Shown: one piece after another, positions 6,300 to 7,062 of the stretch
Layout of the letters: each line of letters starts with the position of its first letter
Position numbering within the stretch: the stretch's first letter is position 1
From: SFHK01 sp964554795
GTDB taxonomy: Bacteria; Bacillota; Clostridia; Christensenellales; Aristaeellaceae
DNA: 7,062 nt
Direction: 5' to 3'
Assembly (NCBI GenBank): GCA_964554795.1
Contig: CAZKQB010000067.1
Span: 1-7,062, forward strand
Notes under the pieces: generated by a model
The model's input: the letters and a program-made list of their open reading frames with translations, nothing else
Told to the model about the DNA's origin: nothing
Databases searched by the model: none
Made by a program: the position numbers and the translations under genes

Positions 6300-6328
6300 A
6301 TTATAACATAGGAACCTATGATTTACAA
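6300..6328 (-). promoter_or_regulatory. Sigma-A-type promoter of the operon
   Basis: On the minus strand, -35 TTGTAA (6328-6323) is separated by exactly 17 bases from a consensus -10 TATAAT (6305-6300). Transcription should start near 6293, leaving a leader of about 48 bases before the MarR start. No other comparable promoter is seen inside the gene cluster. A second TATAAT at 6281-6276 lies 18 bases further on but lacks a good -35. Confidence 0.85.
6307..6320. promoter_or_regulatory. Operator copy 1 (CATAGGAACCTATG), inside the promoter spacer
   Basis: A palindrome with 6-base arms CATAGG/CCTATG around a 2-base centre. It lies wholly between the -35 and -10 elements, so a bound dimer would block RNA polymerase. 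It is the reverse complement of copy 2; together with flanking bases they form a perfect 17-base inverted repeat (6281-6297 with 6307-6323). Site for the adjacent MarR protein by position and symmetry. Confidence 0.8.
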
Positions 6329-6590
6329 TGGACATAATGTGAACAAACGATGAAAATGAAAGGGCAATATCAAATCATTATAGTTTGACTGACTTGACCA
6401 CCAACGAAATAACCTGTGCAGAGAATTTGATTTCCAAGGTAAATCAAGCTTTATCGTGATTCGTTTTTTTTTTTTTTTTTTTTGAGTGGTCGCGCTTTCG
6501 GTTTGGCGGGTTAGGTATTAATGTGTATAGGTAAAGCAAATACACCTACATACCTGATTATTATATTAAGAAATGTACTGCAAACATAAT
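6329..6590. other. Non-coding stretch upstream of the operon, with a 20-T run
   Basis: No convincing gene on either strand; the longest frames are short and lack family features or ribosome sites. It contains a small inverted repeat TTGATTT/AAATCAA (6427-6433 with 6441-6447), a run of 20 T (6464-6483), and a weak hairpin around GTGTATAGGT (6523-6532) and ACCTACATAC (6544-6553). Composition changes noticeably to AT-rich here compared with the genes. Confidence 0.6.
6464..6483 (+). repeat. Homopolymer run of 20 T
   Basis: An uninterrupted run of 20 T on the plus strand, about 135 bases upstream of the operon's -35. It follows a short AT-rich hairpin by some 16 bases, too far for a classic terminator. 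Such runs slip easily in replication and are also common sites of sequencing or assembly error. Confidence 0.95.
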
Positions 6591-6602
6591 ACTATTTTGC
6601 GC

Positions 6603-6643
6603 CCAAAATAAAACGAAAGGGCTATTGTTCAAACGATAGCCCC
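6603..6643 (-). terminator. Probable rho-independent terminator, minus strand
   Basis: Arms GGGCTATTGT (6619-6628) and ACGATAGCCC (6633-6642) form a 10-base stem with one G-T pair and loop TCAA. Read on the minus strand the stem is followed by TTTCGTTTTATTTT, giving a U-rich tail. It would stop transcripts arriving from the right, before the operon promoter. Confidence 0.6.
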
Positions 6644-6678
6644 TATTGTCAAAACGAAAGCCCGGCAATCGTTTTGTT

Positions 6679-6712
6679 ATGCACCCAACGAGAAGGATTG
6701 GGTGCATTTTTC
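6679..6712 (+). terminator. Probable rho-independent terminator, plus strand
   Basis: ATGCACCCAA (6679-6688) pairs perfectly with TTGGGTGCAT (6698-6707) around a 9-base loop and is followed at once by TTTTTCT. The stem arms belong to the GGGTGCA repeat family of this region. No plus-strand gene is seen just upstream, so what it terminates is unclear. Confidence 0.65.
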
Positions 6713-6830
6713 TATACGGTTTTTCTGGCTTTTTTTGCGGTGAGAACAACGGCGACGGAAAGGACAGACAAAACTGTATATTTTCGGGTGCATTTGCCGT
6801 TTCGCATTAGAATTCTGCAAGAATATAAAG

Positions 6831-6869
6831 AAAAGGACTGAAACCTTGTATCAAAGTTTCAGTCCTTTT
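6831..6869. terminator. Perfect 14-base hairpin, bidirectional terminator-like
   Basis: AAAAGGACTGAAAC (6831-6844) pairs perfectly with GTTTCAGTCCTTTT (6856-6869) around an 11-base loop. The A-run at the left arm and T-run at the right arm give a U-rich end on either strand. This is typical of a bidirectional terminator, though no flanking gene end is visible here. Confidence 0.7.
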
Positions 6870-6974
6870 ATGTGATATAACCCAAGAACTAATACGATTC
6901 TAAGCAATCGTTTTGCAATACCGCTTTCGTTTTGTATTGGGTGCATTTGGATGCAAAAATTGATTCTTGGGTGC

Positions 6975-7013
6975 AAAAAAACTCGGTGGGTGCAACACCG
7001 AGCTTTCGTTTTG
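6975..7013 (-). terminator. Probable rho-independent terminator, minus strand (possibly bidirectional)
   Basis: CTCGGTG (6982-6988) pairs with CACCGAG (6996-7002) around a 7-base loop. On the minus strand the stem is followed by TTTTTTT; on the plus strand by CTTTCGTTTTG. A minus-strand frame that is open from the window edge ends with TAG at 7016-7014, eleven bases before this stem, so it may terminate a gene lying beyond the right edge. Confidence 0.65.
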
Positions 7014-7062
7014 CTAATAAATGATTGTACTGTACACGTTTTTACAAAGTTCAGCATTTATT

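Larger units (their letters stand above)
6599..7013. repeat. Cluster of short interspersed repeats (GGGTGCA and TCGTTTTG families)
   Basis: GGGTGCA occurs five times on the plus strand (within 6698-6707, 6786-6792, 6937-6946, 6967-6975 and 6988-6994) and once inverted (6679-6688). TCGTTTTG occurs four times on plus (6669-6676, 6908-6915, 6927-6934, 7006-7013) and once inverted (6650-6657). Longer exact copies are GCAATCGTTTTG (6665-6676 and 6904-6915) and GCTTTCGTTTTG (6923-6934, 7002-7013, inverted 6650-6661). Several copies lie in hairpin arms or next to them. I see no coding gene; two minus-strand frames here run straight through the hairpins and are not credible. Confidence 0.75.

Noticed and set aside
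6246..6335. Longer N-terminal form of the MarR protein starting at 6335
   Set aside because: It would begin upstream of the -35/-10 and be encoded over both operators. The ATG at 6245 has a proper ribosome site and gives the normal family length.
6427..6483. Plus-strand terminator made of the TTGATTT/AAATCAA hairpin and the T run
   Set aside because: The stem is only 7 AT-rich pairs and is separated from the T run by 16 bases, so it does not meet the usual form.
6561..6749. Minus-strand 62-codon frame in the intergenic region
   Set aside because: It runs through two strong hairpins and several repeat copies, has no good ribosome site and no family-like features.
6599..7013. CRISPR array
   Set aside because: The repeats are 7-12 bases, unevenly spaced and in both orientations, unlike the uniform 24-40 base repeats and spacers of CRISPR.
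6851..7057. Minus-strand 68-codon frame near the right edge
   Set aside because: It reads through the 6982-7002 terminator and part of the 14-base hairpin, and its composition follows the repeats rather than a protein.

Overview
The window looks like a piece of a chromosome from a Gram-positive Bacillota, most likely a gut-type clostridium (Oscillospirales/Christensenellales-like). This is inferred from strong AGGAGG-type ribosome sites, a lipobox lipoprotein, TTG starts, moderately GC-rich genes beside an AT-rich intergenic stretch, and the gene families present. The genus cannot be fixed from the sequence alone.

Layout: every recognisable gene is on the minus strand, so transcription runs from about position 6290 down to position 1. 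In order of transcription they are: a MarR-type repressor (6245-5829); a VTC-domain, polyphosphate-polymerase-like protein (5804-5082); a DUF4956 membrane protein (5092-4421); a 27-codon mini-ORF (4421-4338); a membrane-anchored phosphodiester glycosidase of the NAGPA type (4341-3466); a four-helix membrane protein of no known family (3485-3096); a 21-codon mini-ORF (3103-3038); a lipoprotein with a long Cthe_2159-like beta-helix (3038-1278); an aldo/keto reductase (1265-318); and a pyridoxamine-phosphate-oxidase-family flavoprotein cut by the window edge (300-1). Genes overlap or lie at most 24 bp apart apart from the two junctions filled by the mini-ORFs, and I see no internal terminator, so this reads as one operon.

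Control: the operon has one good sigma-A-type promoter (-35 TTGTAA, 17-bp spacer, -10 TATAAT). One copy of a CATAGG-N2-CCTATG palindrome fills the spacer and a second covers the expected transcription start. This is a textbook arrangement for autorepression by the MarR protein.

Working model: the VTC-domain protein, DUF4956 protein and Cthe_2159-like lipoprotein are, from general knowledge, recurrent neighbours in Bacillota, often with a CotH-type kinase, which is absent here. Together with a surface phosphodiester glycosidase they suggest a cell-envelope system handling a phosphate-containing or acidic polymer. Two cytosolic redox-type genes are appended at the end. The substrate is unknown.

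Most interesting: the two mini-ORFs look like scars of a tandem duplication. The 21-codon ORF ends in a copy of the DUF4956 C-terminus, followed by the same stop/start overlap. The 27-codon ORF resembles the two ends of the Cthe_2159-like gene joined together. Both now sit where they could couple translation of the next gene.

The right-hand 700 bases hold no convincing complete gene. They contain a 20-T run, several strong hairpins or terminators, and an unusually dense set of short repeats (GGGTGCA and TCGTTTTG families).
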